From a virus: a DNA stretch of 64,000 nt. Shown in pieces: positions 56,580-64,000 of this stretch. Made by a program: the position numbers and the translations under genes. Below the pieces are notes generated by a model. The model saw nothing but the letters and a program-made list of their open reading frames with translations, searched no databases and was not told the origin of the DNA. The stretch's first letter is position 1. Every line of letters starts with the position of its first letter. The stretch covers positions 1 through 64,000 of IMG/VR virus record IMGVR_UViG_3300020122_000503. One strand, 5' to 3'.

Positions 56580-58040
56580 ATGGGTGCGCTCTTCGTTTCG
56601 GCGTCCGAGATTGAGCTGTACGACCTGTGCCCCAGGAAATGGGCGTTTGCATATTTAGAAGGGCTGCGCCCGCCTCCGAACGAGTCCGCTGCTCTCGGCA
56701 CGCGCGTGCACAAGATTCTAGAGCAGTGGCTCAAGGACGGAACGGCTCCTGACCTACTAACGAACGAAGGCGAGATCGCTGCGAGCGGTCTTCATCTTCT
56801 GCCGCCGCCTCGGACGCCGACGCTTGTTACTGAGGAGCAGTTCAGCTTCACCTCTAGAAGGGCTTGGTATTCGGGATACAAAGATTTTCGATACCGCGAC
56901 GCAAACGGGCTCCTACACGTGGGGGATCACAAAACTACAAAATCTGCCACTTGGATGAAGACGACGGACGAGATTCTGGCTCACCCCCAAGCTTTGATCT
57001 ACAGCGTCGATGAGTTCTTTCGAAACCCGCAGGACGATCGTCTGTCGCTCGATTGGATCTACTATAAGACGACCGGCTCACGAAAAGCCGAACCTCGTTT
57101 TCAGATCGTGACCAAGCAAACGGTCGCTGAGATGTTTTTCGAGCACGTCGATCCAGTCGCCGGGCAGATCACGGCGCTCCACGACACGCCGCCTGGCACG
57201 TCCGCGCTCGAGTTCCCTCCCGACTTCCGAGCCTGTGAGGCTTTCGGAGGTTGCGCGTTCCTTTCGATTTGTAACCCAACCCCAACCCAGAGAATTCAAG
57301 CAACCATGACCCAAGCCGGACTTTCCCTCACTGACAAACTTAAGGCGATGAAGAACAACCGAGCTCCGAGCCCGATCCATCCCCCGGAGGCGTTTCAGGC
57401 GCCGGCCCCGGCGGTGGCAGCTCAGATGCCTCAGATGCCCGCAATGGCGCCTCAGGCTTCGCCGATGCAATTCACCCTTCCGACGCCTCAGGGCGCGCCC
57501 GTGGCGCCGCAGGCGGTCGTGCCGGTGCAGCAACAGTTCTATCCTCCTGTCGAGGCTCAGGCGGCGCCACAGGTGCCCTTTCAGCCTGTGGCAGGGCCAG
57601 GGATGGCTCCTCAGGTGCCTTTCCAACCTGTGCCCCAACCCCCGCCCGCACCGGCAGCCACGCCCGAGCCCCCGGCCGCTCCCAAGAAGGCGCGAGGACG
57701 CCCTAAGGGTTCGACGGCCGAGGCCGCCTTGAGCAACGGCGGTTTCATACTCTACGTCGGCTGCGCACCGATCGGTTGCAACGTGACGAACGCTCTCGAG
57801 TACGTGAACGCTGCGCACGATCAGTTGAGAGCAGCGCGTGGTGTTACTCACTACCGGGAAATGGAATTCGGCAAAGGACCGGGCGAGCTCTGTGCGGCGC
57901 TCGAGGCGCTCCTCGCGCTCTGTGAAGGAACGCCGAACGCGCCCACGGGTGACGTCGTGCTCGGCGGCGCGCAGATCGAGGAAGACACGGCGTCGGTTTG
58001 GTTCTCGAAGGCGGCAAAAATCGTGAGAGCGTTTCGATGA
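56580..58040 (+). CDS. Cas4/RecB-type PD-(D/E)XK nuclease with Pro/Gln-rich tail
   Basis: The 486-residue protein has SASEIELYDLCPRKWAFAYL (Cys18), GTRVHKILEQWL, GDHKTTKS (DxK) and later ACEAFGGCAFLSIC (three Cys), so four Cys could hold an iron-sulfur cluster as in Cas4/AddB. A Pro/Gln-rich linker (about 245-360) follows, then KKARGRPKGST (an AT-hook) and a C-terminal helical domain (NALEYVNAAHDQLRAARG). Such exonucleases make single-strand ends for recombination. It is the first large gene of the block. Confidence 0.75.
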   Translation: MGALFVSASEIELYDLCPRKWAFAYLEGLRPPPNESAALGTRVHKILEQWLKDGTAPDLLTNEGEIAASGLHLLPPPRTPTLVTEEQFSFTSRRAWYSGYKDFRYRDANGLLHVGDHKTTKSATWMKTTDEILAHPQALIYSVDEFFRNPQDDRLSLDWIYYKTTGSRKAEPRFQIVTKQTVAEMFFEHVDPVAGQITALHDTPPGTSALEFPPDFRACEAFGGCAFLSICNPTPTQRIQATMTQAGLSLTDKLKAMKNNRAPSPIHPPEAFQAPAPAVAAQMPQMPAMAPQASPMQFTLPTPQGAPVAPQAVVPVQQQFYPPVEAQAAPQVPFQPVAGPGMAPQVPFQPVPQPPPAPAATPEPPAAPKKARGRPKGSTAEAALSNGGFILYVGCAPIGCNVTNALEYVNAAHDQLRAARGVTHYREMEFGKGPGELCAALEALLALCEGTPNAPTGDVVLGGAQIEEDTASVWFSKAAKIVRAFR

Positions 58041-58106
58041 ATTGAAACATCGGACGTTCGTCGAACAGTCGGATGCACGAGCATCAATCAAAAAGGAAAA
58101 AGGTAA

Positions 58107-58760
58107 ATGGGAAAAGTAGCTTTAAAACCAGCGGAGACCACGAAGGTTCCCGCGCTGATCGAAGTTCCGGATATCGAAACGCAGATCGTACCCTTTTACT
58201 TGAAGGGGTTGAGCCCACTCTTGGTCAACAACTTCAGCGAGAAGAGCAAGGCTCAGCTCGAAGGGGAGAGCACTGGCAAAATCAACAAGGGAAAACTTGG
58301 TGCCAAAGGAAAGCCTCCTCGCGATCCGGAAGCGGAGTTTCAAGCTGCTCGCGTCTTAAACGACGATGGCCGCGATTGCATCCCGGCGCGGTGGATTAAG
58401 CAAGCATTGGTCACTGCCGCCGGCATGTCCGACGTCAACATCGATCAGAAGGTCGTGCAGCGTACATTGTTCGTTCGAGGGGACTTGATCCCCATCGAAT
58501 GCAAAAAGGGTCCGAGGATGCGTACCGACTGGGTACGACGAGGCCGGTGGAACGCAAAGGTGCCGATGCAGTGCTACCGAGCGGAGTTCGTCGACTGGTC
58601 GATCAAGATTCAGATCGAGTTCGAACCTAAGCTCATTTCGCATGCTTGGTTGGTTTTCTTGGTGCGCCGCGCTGGGCTCTCGGTTGGGCTCTGTGAGTGG
58701 CGTCCCGAGAAGAAAGGCGAGATGGGCCGGTTCGACATTGTGATGTCTCCGGCGAAGTAA
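58107..58760 (+). CDS. Phage recombination-associated protein of unknown function
   Basis: The 217-residue protein ends LVFLVRRAGLSVGLCEWRPE and GEMGRFDIVM, a sequence style I have seen in phage genes next to Cas4-like nucleases. Other parts: IVPFYLKGLSPLLVNNFSEK and DCIPARWIKQALVTAAGM. A role in recombination is inferred from position only. The 66-base gap before it holds no clear element. Confidence 0.55.
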   Translation: MGKVALKPAETTKVPALIEVPDIETQIVPFYLKGLSPLLVNNFSEKSKAQLEGESTGKINKGKLGAKGKPPRDPEAEFQAARVLNDDGRDCIPARWIKQALVTAAGMSDVNIDQKVVQRTLFVRGDLIPIECKKGPRMRTDWVRRGRWNAKVPMQCYRAEFVDWSIKIQIEFEPKLISHAWLVFLVRRAGLSVGLCEWRPEKKGEMGRFDIVMSPAK

Positions 58761-58764
58761 ACGA

Positions 58765-59111
58765 GCAGTAGCCGATGCGAGCTGAGACGACATCGAGACG
58801 AGCCGATGCGACTAGATGCGAAACGAATCGCGGTAGTCGACCTGAGCCGAGCCGAGAGGCGACGACCCGAGACGAATCGACACGAGACGAACCGCAGTAA
58901 CCGATTCGACCCGAGCCGAACTGATGCGAGCCGACACGACTGGACTCGAGGCGAAACGAGTCGCAGTAACCGAATCGAGCCGAGCTGATGCGAGCTGAGG
59001 TGAGCCGATCTGAACCGAAGCGAGAGGCAGTAACCGATACGAGGCGACTCGAACCGAGCCGACACGAACCGATTCGACTCGATACGATTCGAACGGCAGT
59101 ACACGAACCGA
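58765..59111 (+). repeat. Degenerate pentanucleotide array with GCAGTAACCGA punctuation
   Basis: About 350 bases between two genes consist of degenerate 5-mers of form NNCGA (ACCGA, GCCGA, TTCGA, TACGA and so on). The recurring element GCAGTAACCGAT (or a variant) starts at 58765, 58832, 58894, 58963, 59027 and 59096, every 62-69 bases. The sequence reads open in several frames in both directions, but these are Arg/Ser-rich by-products. The next gene starts 16 bases after it. Confidence 0.85.
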
Positions 59112-59126
59112 GCCGCAGGAGAAAAA

Positions 59127-59693
59127 ATGACAGCAACCGCGCCGACTGTACGCGAATTTGTGATCGGAAACCGCGACGGTTTTCGTGGCGTCAATAAAAA
59201 AGACGTCGCGCCTTTCGTGGCGGTTCTGTCTGACATCGCCAAAAAGATAGGACCGCCAGGAGAGATCCCTGCTTTCGAATGGCGCAAAGAGCTTCTGGCT
59301 AGAGCTAAACCTAAAGACAGCCCGATACACAACAAGTTCACGTGGGACGACAACATCGCGGGGGAGAAGTATCGCCATCACCAGGCGGCTTACTACATTC
59401 GCGCTTTCGACTTTCAGTACGTGGACGAGCGTGGGAAAGCCGCCAAGAAGGTTCGGTGGCTCCAAACGATCAAACTAGTGAAATCAGACGGGCAAGCGCA
59501 GCAAAGAGCGCCGATGACCATGCCGGACGTGCTCTCGGACGAGCGCGCTCTTGAAAACGTAGTCGAAACAGCATTGGGCGAAATGCAGTCTTGGGTTCGT
59601 AGATACGAAGCTTTGGAAAGCGTCGCCAAGCTCGCGCCGATCTTCCGCGCCGCAAGGAAAGTGCTGGCTAAGACTGTTGTGCTAAAAAAGTAA
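59127..59693 (+). CDS. Conserved-type phage hypothetical protein
   Basis: The 188-residue protein has FRGVNKKDVAPFVAVLSDIA, HNKFTWDDNIAGEKYRHHQA, AYYIRAFDFQYVDERGKAAK and a helical C-terminus. Similar short proteins with FTWDDxxA.. often lie near recombination genes in phages. GGAGAAAAA precedes the ATG. Function unknown. Confidence 0.6.
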   Translation: MTATAPTVREFVIGNRDGFRGVNKKDVAPFVAVLSDIAKKIGPPGEIPAFEWRKELLARAKPKDSPIHNKFTWDDNIAGEKYRHHQAAYYIRAFDFQYVDERGKAAKKVRWLQTIKLVKSDGQAQQRAPMTMPDVLSDERALENVVETALGEMQSWVRRYEALESVAKLAPIFRAARKVLAKTVVLKK

Positions 59694-59699
59694 AAATTC

Positions 59700-61484
59700 G
59701 TGTCTGACCCCATCGACCTCTCCAACATCTTCGCCGCCGTTGCCGAAGCAACCAACGGCGCGAGGCGAGGCACCGCTCTCGGTAAGATCCGAGAAGCCGA
59801 AGGCGTGCGGCACACGCCCGAGCTCGACAGGATCATCATGATCCCACGGCGCGTGCCGCTCACGCCCGACGAGGAAGCGGAACGGATCGATCTGCTCACG
59901 AACCATCTCCGCACGCCGGGCGGAACGATGCGGCTCCGCTCGGTGCAGGCCCAAGCTCTCTGCGAGATGCACGACTACCAAGGGCTCTTCGGACCGATTC
60001 GAGTCTCCGGTGGGAAGACCCTCATCTCCTTGCTAGCGCCGCTCGTACTCGAATCTCCACGGCCGATGCTTATCACCCCAGCGGCGCTCATCGAAAAAAC
60101 AAGAACCGAAGCTAGGAAGTACGCTCAGCACTGGCAGCTCCCGCCGCTCCTTCACATGGCGAGCTACCAGGCTCTCGGTCGCGTCTCCGGCGCGGAGACG
60201 CTAGAGAAGGCGAACCCTGACCTCATCATCTGTGACGAGGCGCACAAGCTCAAGAACAAGCGCGCCGCCGTCACGAAGCGCGTCGCGAGGTACATGCACG
60301 ACCACCCAGAGACGCGCATGGTCATCTTGACCGGCACGATTTCGAAGCGAAGCTTGCACGACTTCGCGCACCTCTTGCTCTGGTCCTTGAAGCTCCGGAC
60401 GCCGCTTCCACGACACTGGACCGAGCTAGAGGCGTGGGCGCTTGCGATCGACGAGCGACCGAACGCGATCGTTCCGCCTCTTCACCCAGGGGCGATCTTG
60501 ATGCTTGCGACCGAGGAAGACACCGGTGACGTGACGCAACGCGCTCGCATCGCCGTTCGTAGGCGGATCAACGACACGCCTGGTGTCGTGACGGCTTCGG
60601 GTGAGGGTTGCAACGTCAGCCTTCGTGTTCAAGGTCATGTTGTCGAAACGACGGAAGTGACGACCGCTGCGTTCGAAAGACTCCGTGATCGGTGGGAAAC
60701 GCCCGACGGCTGGCCCTTGAGCGACGGGTTTGCGATCTGGCGTCACGCTCGCGAGCTCGCGCTCGGTTTCTTCTACAGATGGGAGATTCGACCGCCTGAC
60801 GAGTGGCTCGAAGCGAAGAAGGCATGGTCCGCGTTCTGTCGCAAGATCCTGAAGACTAATCAACGCCGGCTCGACTCCGAGATGCAGGTCGCACTCGCGT
60901 GCAAGGACCATCCCGAGTGGTATGGCGACCAGGAATACAAGGCGTGGGTCGCGATTCGGGATTCGTTCAAGCCGAAGACCGTCGCGGTGCCGTTCGACGA
61001 CTCCGTTCTCGAGTACGTGACGAAGTGGGCCGAGAAGCACGGTGGTCTCGTTTGGTGTGAGCACATTGACTTCGCTGAGCGTTTGTCGGCGAACACGGGG
61101 CTACCTTACTTTGCGGGCGAGGGCTTAGACGCGAATGGAAATTCGGTTGAGAGCTTCGACGGCACGTGCGCTATTCTTTCGATCGAGGCAAACCGAGAGG
61201 GGCGGAACCTGCAACGCTTCTCGCATAGCCTCGTTGCCTCGCCGATGCAGCAGGGTGACCGGTGGCAGCAGCTTCTCGCGCGTACGCACCGCGACGGGCA
61301 AGAGGCGGATGAAGTGATCTGTGATGTCGTGATTTCGTGTGCCGAACACGTAGACGCGATGCGCATCATACAGAGCGACGCCCAGTACCAAGAGGACATC
61401 ACCGGGGACCGGCAGAAACTTCAGCTCGCGGACATCATTGTCCCGAACACGATGCACTTGAAAGGAGCGGTTTGGAACAGATGA
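59700..61484 (+). CDS. SF2 SNF2-like DNA helicase
   Basis: The 594-residue protein has motif I RVSGGKTLIS (101-110), Ia ITPAALIEKTRTEAR, II IICDEAHKLKN (DEAH, 179-182), III VILTGTISKRS, and later SIEANREGRNLQRFSH and LARTHRDGQEAD (motif V/VI). Motif I lacks the usual GxGKT by one residue (SGGKT) but keeps the Lys-Thr. It could remodel DNA or clear proteins for replication. The GTG start is seven bases after the upstream stop. Confidence 0.78.
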   Translation: MSDPIDLSNIFAAVAEATNGARRGTALGKIREAEGVRHTPELDRIIMIPRRVPLTPDEEAERIDLLTNHLRTPGGTMRLRSVQAQALCEMHDYQGLFGPIRVSGGKTLISLLAPLVLESPRPMLITPAALIEKTRTEARKYAQHWQLPPLLHMASYQALGRVSGAETLEKANPDLIICDEAHKLKNKRAAVTKRVARYMHDHPETRMVILTGTISKRSLHDFAHLLLWSLKLRTPLPRHWTELEAWALAIDERPNAIVPPLHPGAILMLATEEDTGDVTQRARIAVRRRINDTPGVVTASGEGCNVSLRVQGHVVETTEVTTAAFERLRDRWETPDGWPLSDGFAIWRHARELALGFFYRWEIRPPDEWLEAKKAWSAFCRKILKTNQRRLDSEMQVALACKDHPEWYGDQEYKAWVAIRDSFKPKTVAVPFDDSVLEYVTKWAEKHGGLVWCEHIDFAERLSANTGLPYFAGEGLDANGNSVESFDGTCAILSIEANREGRNLQRFSHSLVASPMQQGDRWQQLLARTHRDGQEADEVICDVVISCAEHVDAMRIIQSDAQYQEDITGDRQKLQLADIIVPNTMHLKGAVWNR

Positions 61485-61693
61485 AAGCAGCGATGCTCTA
61501 TCACAGCACGGACGATTGGTGTCACCTTTGCGGGGAGCGTACAGCACCTACAGTAGACATTTGGTACCCGGATAATGCTGAACACGACAGTCCGGTGGAG
61601 CCAGGACCGCTTCATAGTGGACGTCATTACATTCGGATTTGCAGCACGTGTGCGTGTCGCATACAAAACGTAGCTGCTAAGCCGACTCGTTGA
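61481..61693 (+). CDS. Zinc-ribbon-like small protein
   Basis: The 70-residue protein has DDWCHLCGERTA and YIRICSTCACRI, two Cys-x2-Cys pairs about 40 residues apart, as in a zinc ribbon. Starts at ATG 61481 overlapping the helicase stop. The sequence composition is less GC-rich. Possibly DNA binding. Confidence 0.65.
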   Translation: MKAAMLYHSTDDWCHLCGERTAPTVDIWYPDNAEHDSPVEPGPLHSGRHYIRICSTCACRIQNVAAKPTR

Positions 61694-61700
61694 GGACAAC

Positions 61701-62099
61701 ATGACGTTCCCGATAATGACTCCAGCACAAATATCTGAATGTGGATGTCTGCCTTGTTCGCCAAGAGGCTGTTACTGCGCAGAGTGTCGTGCCGGAAAAG
61801 CTTGCACAATCGAACCAGATCAGGTGGAGACGTGTCGTGAATGGCTTCGGTTGTACGCCAAGCCTCTTTCGTATTTTCCAAAAAACGGACGACGTATCGG
61901 AAGTTACGGTTACAAGCACGATGTGGAGAACTGGAGCAGTGCGCGCGGTAAGCACAAGTACATTGCAAACGGAGCGTTTATCCTTGCTGCGTTTCGTGAA
62001 GGATTTTGGGTGAAAGCAACGGGCATCAATGCAGTGTTCAATTTTTCGGTACCGAAGCAGTTGACGAAAAAGTCATGTGGTCAAGAGAAGGAAACCTGA
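61701..62099 (+). CDS. Cysteine-rich protein with conserved C-terminal motif
   Basis: The 132-residue protein has CGCLPCSPRGCYCAECRAGK, five to six Cys in twenty residues, then VETCREWLRLYAKPLS. It ends RRIGSYGYKHDVENWSSARG, KYIANGAFILAAFREGF and NAVFNFSVP, a pattern I have seen in other phage and plasmid proteins of unknown role. A DNA-binding metal site is plausible. Confidence 0.6.
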   Translation: MTFPIMTPAQISECGCLPCSPRGCYCAECRAGKACTIEPDQVETCREWLRLYAKPLSYFPKNGRRIGSYGYKHDVENWSSARGKHKYIANGAFILAAFREGFWVKATGINAVFNFSVPKQLTKKSCGQEKET

Positions 62100-62100
62100 T

Positions 62101-62161
62101 CGCGAACGACACACGATGCTTGTCGCCAAGAGTTTCTGGCCTGGCTCGTGTGTCGTTCGCG
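62101..62161 (+). terminator. 16-bp perfect hairpin before the DUF669/SSB-like gene
   Basis: CGCGAACGACACACGA pairs perfectly with TCGTGTGTCGTTCGCG across a 29-base loop, followed by GGAATTTTTCCC. It starts two bases after the preceding stop and 34 bases before the next ATG. It may be a terminator/attenuator or an mRNA element. Confidence 0.55.
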
Positions 62162-62194
62162 GGAATTTTTCCCGTCTACGAAAAGGAATATCAA

Positions 62195-62968
62195 ATGCCC
62201 CCCATCGATTGGTCTCAAATTGGAAATGCACCGATTTTCGAACGTGGAAACTATTTCAACCCAGGAAGGTACAAGCTCCGCTTGCTCCGGTGTCTGAGCA
62301 AGCAGACGCAAAAAGTTGGAGTGGCGTTCATAGCCGAATTCGAAGTCTTGGAGAGTGACAACCCCGCGCACCCGATCGGGAGCAAGGGGACGTACTTCGT
62401 CAAGATGGCTCAACAGCAGCAAGCGTTTTCCAACATCCTCGAGATGATGGCGGCGCTTCTCGGGTTCGACATCACGAACAAAGAACACGTTATGCAAATC
62501 GATCAGCAACTGAGGCCCCAGCTTGCGGGGCTCATGACGGCGCTCGAGACGCAGGGCACGGCCGTGCTCGGCGGACGCGAGACGATTTCCGTCGAGTGTC
62601 GGATCACGCTGACCAAGCAGCAGAGGGAGTTCACGCTTCACGTGTGGACGCCGTGGACACCTCCGTCTGGTTGGCAGCCGGTTCCGACGCCGGCAGTGGC
62701 GCAGATGCCTCAGAGGACAGCGGTGCAACCCGCGGCTGCTCCCCAGGGGTATCCGGCTGCGTACGCCCCACCGGCGTTCGCGCAGCCTGCGCTAGTACAG
62801 CCCACATGGCCTCAGACACAACCTGCGCAACAGGCACCGGCCTACGCGCCGCAGCCGCAGGCACAGCCGGCGTTCCAGGCACCGGCACCTCAGCAAGGGC
62901 AAGCCCCTTACGGGACGCCTGGCATGCCCCCGGCGGGTACGTTGCCTCCGTGGATGACCCCTAGGTGA
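62195..62968 (+). CDS. Phage DUF669/SSB-like protein with Pro/Gln-rich tail
   Basis: The 257-residue protein from ATG 62195 has a folded N-terminal domain (MPPIDWSQIGNAPIFERGNY, YKLRLLRCLSKQTQKVGVAF, KGTYFVKMAQ) of the sort seen in phage DUF669 or single-strand binding proteins. A 90-residue Pro/Gln/Ala-rich tail follows (PTPAVAQMPQRTAVQPAAAP). A short basic end (MTPR) closes it. Between the helicase and DNA polymerase, an SSB-like role is reasonable. AAAAGGAA precedes the start. Confidence 0.6.
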   Translation: MPPIDWSQIGNAPIFERGNYFNPGRYKLRLLRCLSKQTQKVGVAFIAEFEVLESDNPAHPIGSKGTYFVKMAQQQQAFSNILEMMAALLGFDITNKEHVMQIDQQLRPQLAGLMTALETQGTAVLGGRETISVECRITLTKQQREFTLHVWTPWTPPSGWQPVPTPAVAQMPQRTAVQPAAAPQGYPAAYAPPAFAQPALVQPTWPQTQPAQQAPAYAPQPQAQPAFQAPAPQQGQAPYGTPGMPPAGTLPPWMTPR

Positions 62969-62978
62969 AGTGAAAGAG

Positions 62979-63003
62979 CCCGCCCTGGTGAACCTAGGGC
63001 GGG
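62979..63003 (+). promoter_or_regulatory. GC-rich hairpin after the DUF669/SSB-like gene
   Basis: CCCGCCCT pairs with AGGGCGGG over a nine-base loop, 11 bases after the stop. It has no T-run, so it may protect the mRNA 3' end rather than terminate. The next gene, an endonuclease VII, follows 12 bases later. Confidence 0.4.
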
Positions 63004-63015
63004 GCGAAGTTCCGG

Positions 63016-63549
63016 ATGAAAAACTCCACCCACACCCGCCTGGAACGAGAACGTTATCGTGATCGTAAACGCGCAGGGATTTGTGTGCGTTGTGGCAAAG
63101 TTCCGCCCGAACAGGGGCGAGCACAGTGTGCCCAATGCCGAACTCGTCGATTAGGGGAAGGCAAGAAGTGGCGCGCCGCTAATCTGGAAAAAGCGAGAAA
63201 TTATCACAAACAAAATCCAGAAAGACACAAAGCAAGAGCAGCAGCTTGGAGAGCGAGAAACCCGGAAAGAATCAAAAAGATTTTGCAAAACGCAAAACTC
63301 AAAAGGTACGGAATTTCTTTTGAGCAGTACACGAAAAGGTCAGTTGCTCAAAACGGTGTTTGCGCCATTTGCAGAAAACCAGAAACTTGGATTGTTAAAG
63401 GCACGTTGGCGTTGTTGTCGGTAGATCATGATCACGAAACAGGTAGAGTTCGTGGATTGCTTTGCCACTCGTGCAACCTAGGGCTGGGACATTTTAAAGA
63501 CGATGCGTTGATGCTTCGTGCGGCTGCAAACTATTTGGAGGCGGTTTAG
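63016..63549 (+). CDS. Recombination endonuclease VII-like HNH nuclease (long form)
   Basis: The 177-residue protein has an N-terminal Cys-rich part (ICVRCGKVPPEQGRAQCAQC), then a basic helical region (KARAAAWRARNPERIKKILQ). The endonuclease VII core follows: NGVCAICRKPE, SVDHDHETGRVRGLLCHSCN and LGLGHFKDDALMLRAAANYL. It is larger than the 52.5 kb copy. The codon use is AT-richer than neighbours. It lies between the SSB-like and DNA polymerase genes and is probably a homing nuclease. Confidence 0.8.
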   Translation: MKNSTHTRLERERYRDRKRAGICVRCGKVPPEQGRAQCAQCRTRRLGEGKKWRAANLEKARNYHKQNPERHKARAAAWRARNPERIKKILQNAKLKRYGISFEQYTKRSVAQNGVCAICRKPETWIVKGTLALLSVDHDHETGRVRGLLCHSCNLGLGHFKDDALMLRAAANYLEAV

Positions 63550-63550
63550 G

Positions 63551-64000
63551 GTGCAGTCGTTCGATTGCGAAACCTTTAGGATTGCCGAGGGCAACCTTGC
63601 CCCGGATCTCGTGTGCATTTCTTTTGCCGGACCGGACTACAACGCCGAGCTCTATCACGCGATCGACGGCTCTCCGACGTTCCGAGCGATGGCCGACGTC
63701 GCGCTCAACAGAAACACGCCGGTGATCGGTGCGAACACTGCTTACGACATGGGCGTCATGTTAGCGCACGATCCGTCGCTCGCTGATCGGATTTGGACGC
63801 TCTACGACCGTGGGCTCGTGCGCGACGTGATCATGCGCCAGAAGATGATCGACATCGCGAGGGGTTGTTACAGCGGTTTCAGGCGCGGCGAAGACGGCAA
63901 GGTGTACAAGATCGGCTACAGCCTCGCCGAGCTCTTGAAACGACACACCGGCCAAGAACTCTCTAAAGGCGAAGACACCTGGCGTCTCAGATATTCCGAG
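63551..64000 (+). CDS. Family A DNA polymerase (5' part)
   Basis: The reading frame runs off the window after 150 codons. It has FDCETFRI (Asp5/Glu7, exonuclease motif I), VIGANTAYDMGVML (exo II) and RDVIMRQKMIDIARG, then SLAELLKRHTGQELSKGEDT. These match the N-terminal 3'-5' exonuclease region of phage PolA-type polymerases. GTG 63551 follows the endonuclease VII stop by one base. The polymerase domain lies beyond the window. Confidence 0.75.
   Translation, partial: MQSFDCETFRIAEGNLAPDLVCISFAGPDYNAELYHAIDGSPTFRAMADVALNRNTPVIGANTAYDMGVMLAHDPSLADRIWTLYDRGLVRDVIMRQKMIDIARGCYSGFRRGEDGKVYKIGYSLAELLKRHTGQELSKGEDTWRLRYSE

Noticed and set aside
58765-59111. CRISPR array
   Set aside because: No constant repeat with variable spacers; the period varies and the intervening units are themselves degenerate repeats.
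58610-59356. Arg/Ser-rich open frames on the minus strand over the pentamer array
   Set aside because: Repeats of NNCGA read as Arg/Ser in many frames without stops; no start signals and no link to neighbours.

Overview
The window is a continuous stretch of a large double-stranded DNA virus or provirus genome. Genes are densely packed, mostly in polycistronic blocks joined by 1-4 base ATGA, GTGA or TTGA overlaps, with almost no non-coding space. No rRNA, tRNA or CRISPR array was recognised. The genome is GC-rich. It carries a lipoprotein with long Gly-Ser/Thr repeats of a kind I associate with myxobacteria (Myxococcota, e.g. Polyangiales), so a myxobacterial or similar Gram-negative host is my best guess; this is inference.

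Layout. 1-5 kb: sugar and surface modification genes (sulfotransferase-like, two glycosyltransferases), a lipoprotein and a papain-like protein. 5-8.9 kb (minus strand): a GH25 lysozyme with small membrane proteins, interrupted by an HNH gene. 9-13.6 kb: a ribbon-helix-helix protein, GroES-like and RadC/JAB-like proteins, an HNH-AP2 nuclease and a long Pro/Gln-rich protein. 13.7-26 kb: the probable virion core, with LysM proteins, a transglutaminase-like protein carrying an intein, an arginine-tract membrane protein, three candidate capsid proteins, and a run of small glycine-zipper membrane proteins. 26-34 kb: fibres and spikes (beta-rich, collagen-like, glycine-rich, GH128-like). 33.8-37.7 kb (minus strand): glycosyltransferases and methyltransferases. 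38-42 kb: SGNH hydrolase, phage-type lysozyme, lectin and small membrane proteins. 42-46.4 kb (minus strand): a HerA/FtsK-type ATPase, split by a frameshift, and a tyrosine recombinase. 46.6-48 kb: a large virion-like protein. 48-55.8 kb (minus strand): nucleotide metabolism (ThyX, dNMP kinase, two MazG-like proteins) and a primase-polymerase/helicase-like protein, with an iteron-containing region. 55.9-64 kb (plus strand): Cas4-like nuclease, SNF2-like helicase, a DUF669/SSB-like protein and the start of a family A DNA polymerase.

How it works together. The two replication blocks supply precursors, priming, unwinding, recombination and polymerisation. The recombinase, next to a lox-like inverted repeat, suggests integration or dimer resolution. 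The structural region has no recognisable terminase, portal, tape-measure, sheath or tail-tube gene. It does have a HerA-type ATPase, many single-helix and glycine-zipper membrane proteins, membrane-anchored muralytic/LysM proteins, and candidate jelly-roll capsid proteins. My leading hypothesis is a large, tailless, internal-membrane virus, unusual for its size and its family A polymerase. This rests on gene content only and needs structure prediction. Other notable items are an intein at a catalytic cysteine, a degenerate pentanucleotide array at 58.8-59.1 kb, a 9-bp iteron region at 53.2 kb, a repeated C-terminal membrane-anchor signature, and five free-standing nuclease genes plus the intein.
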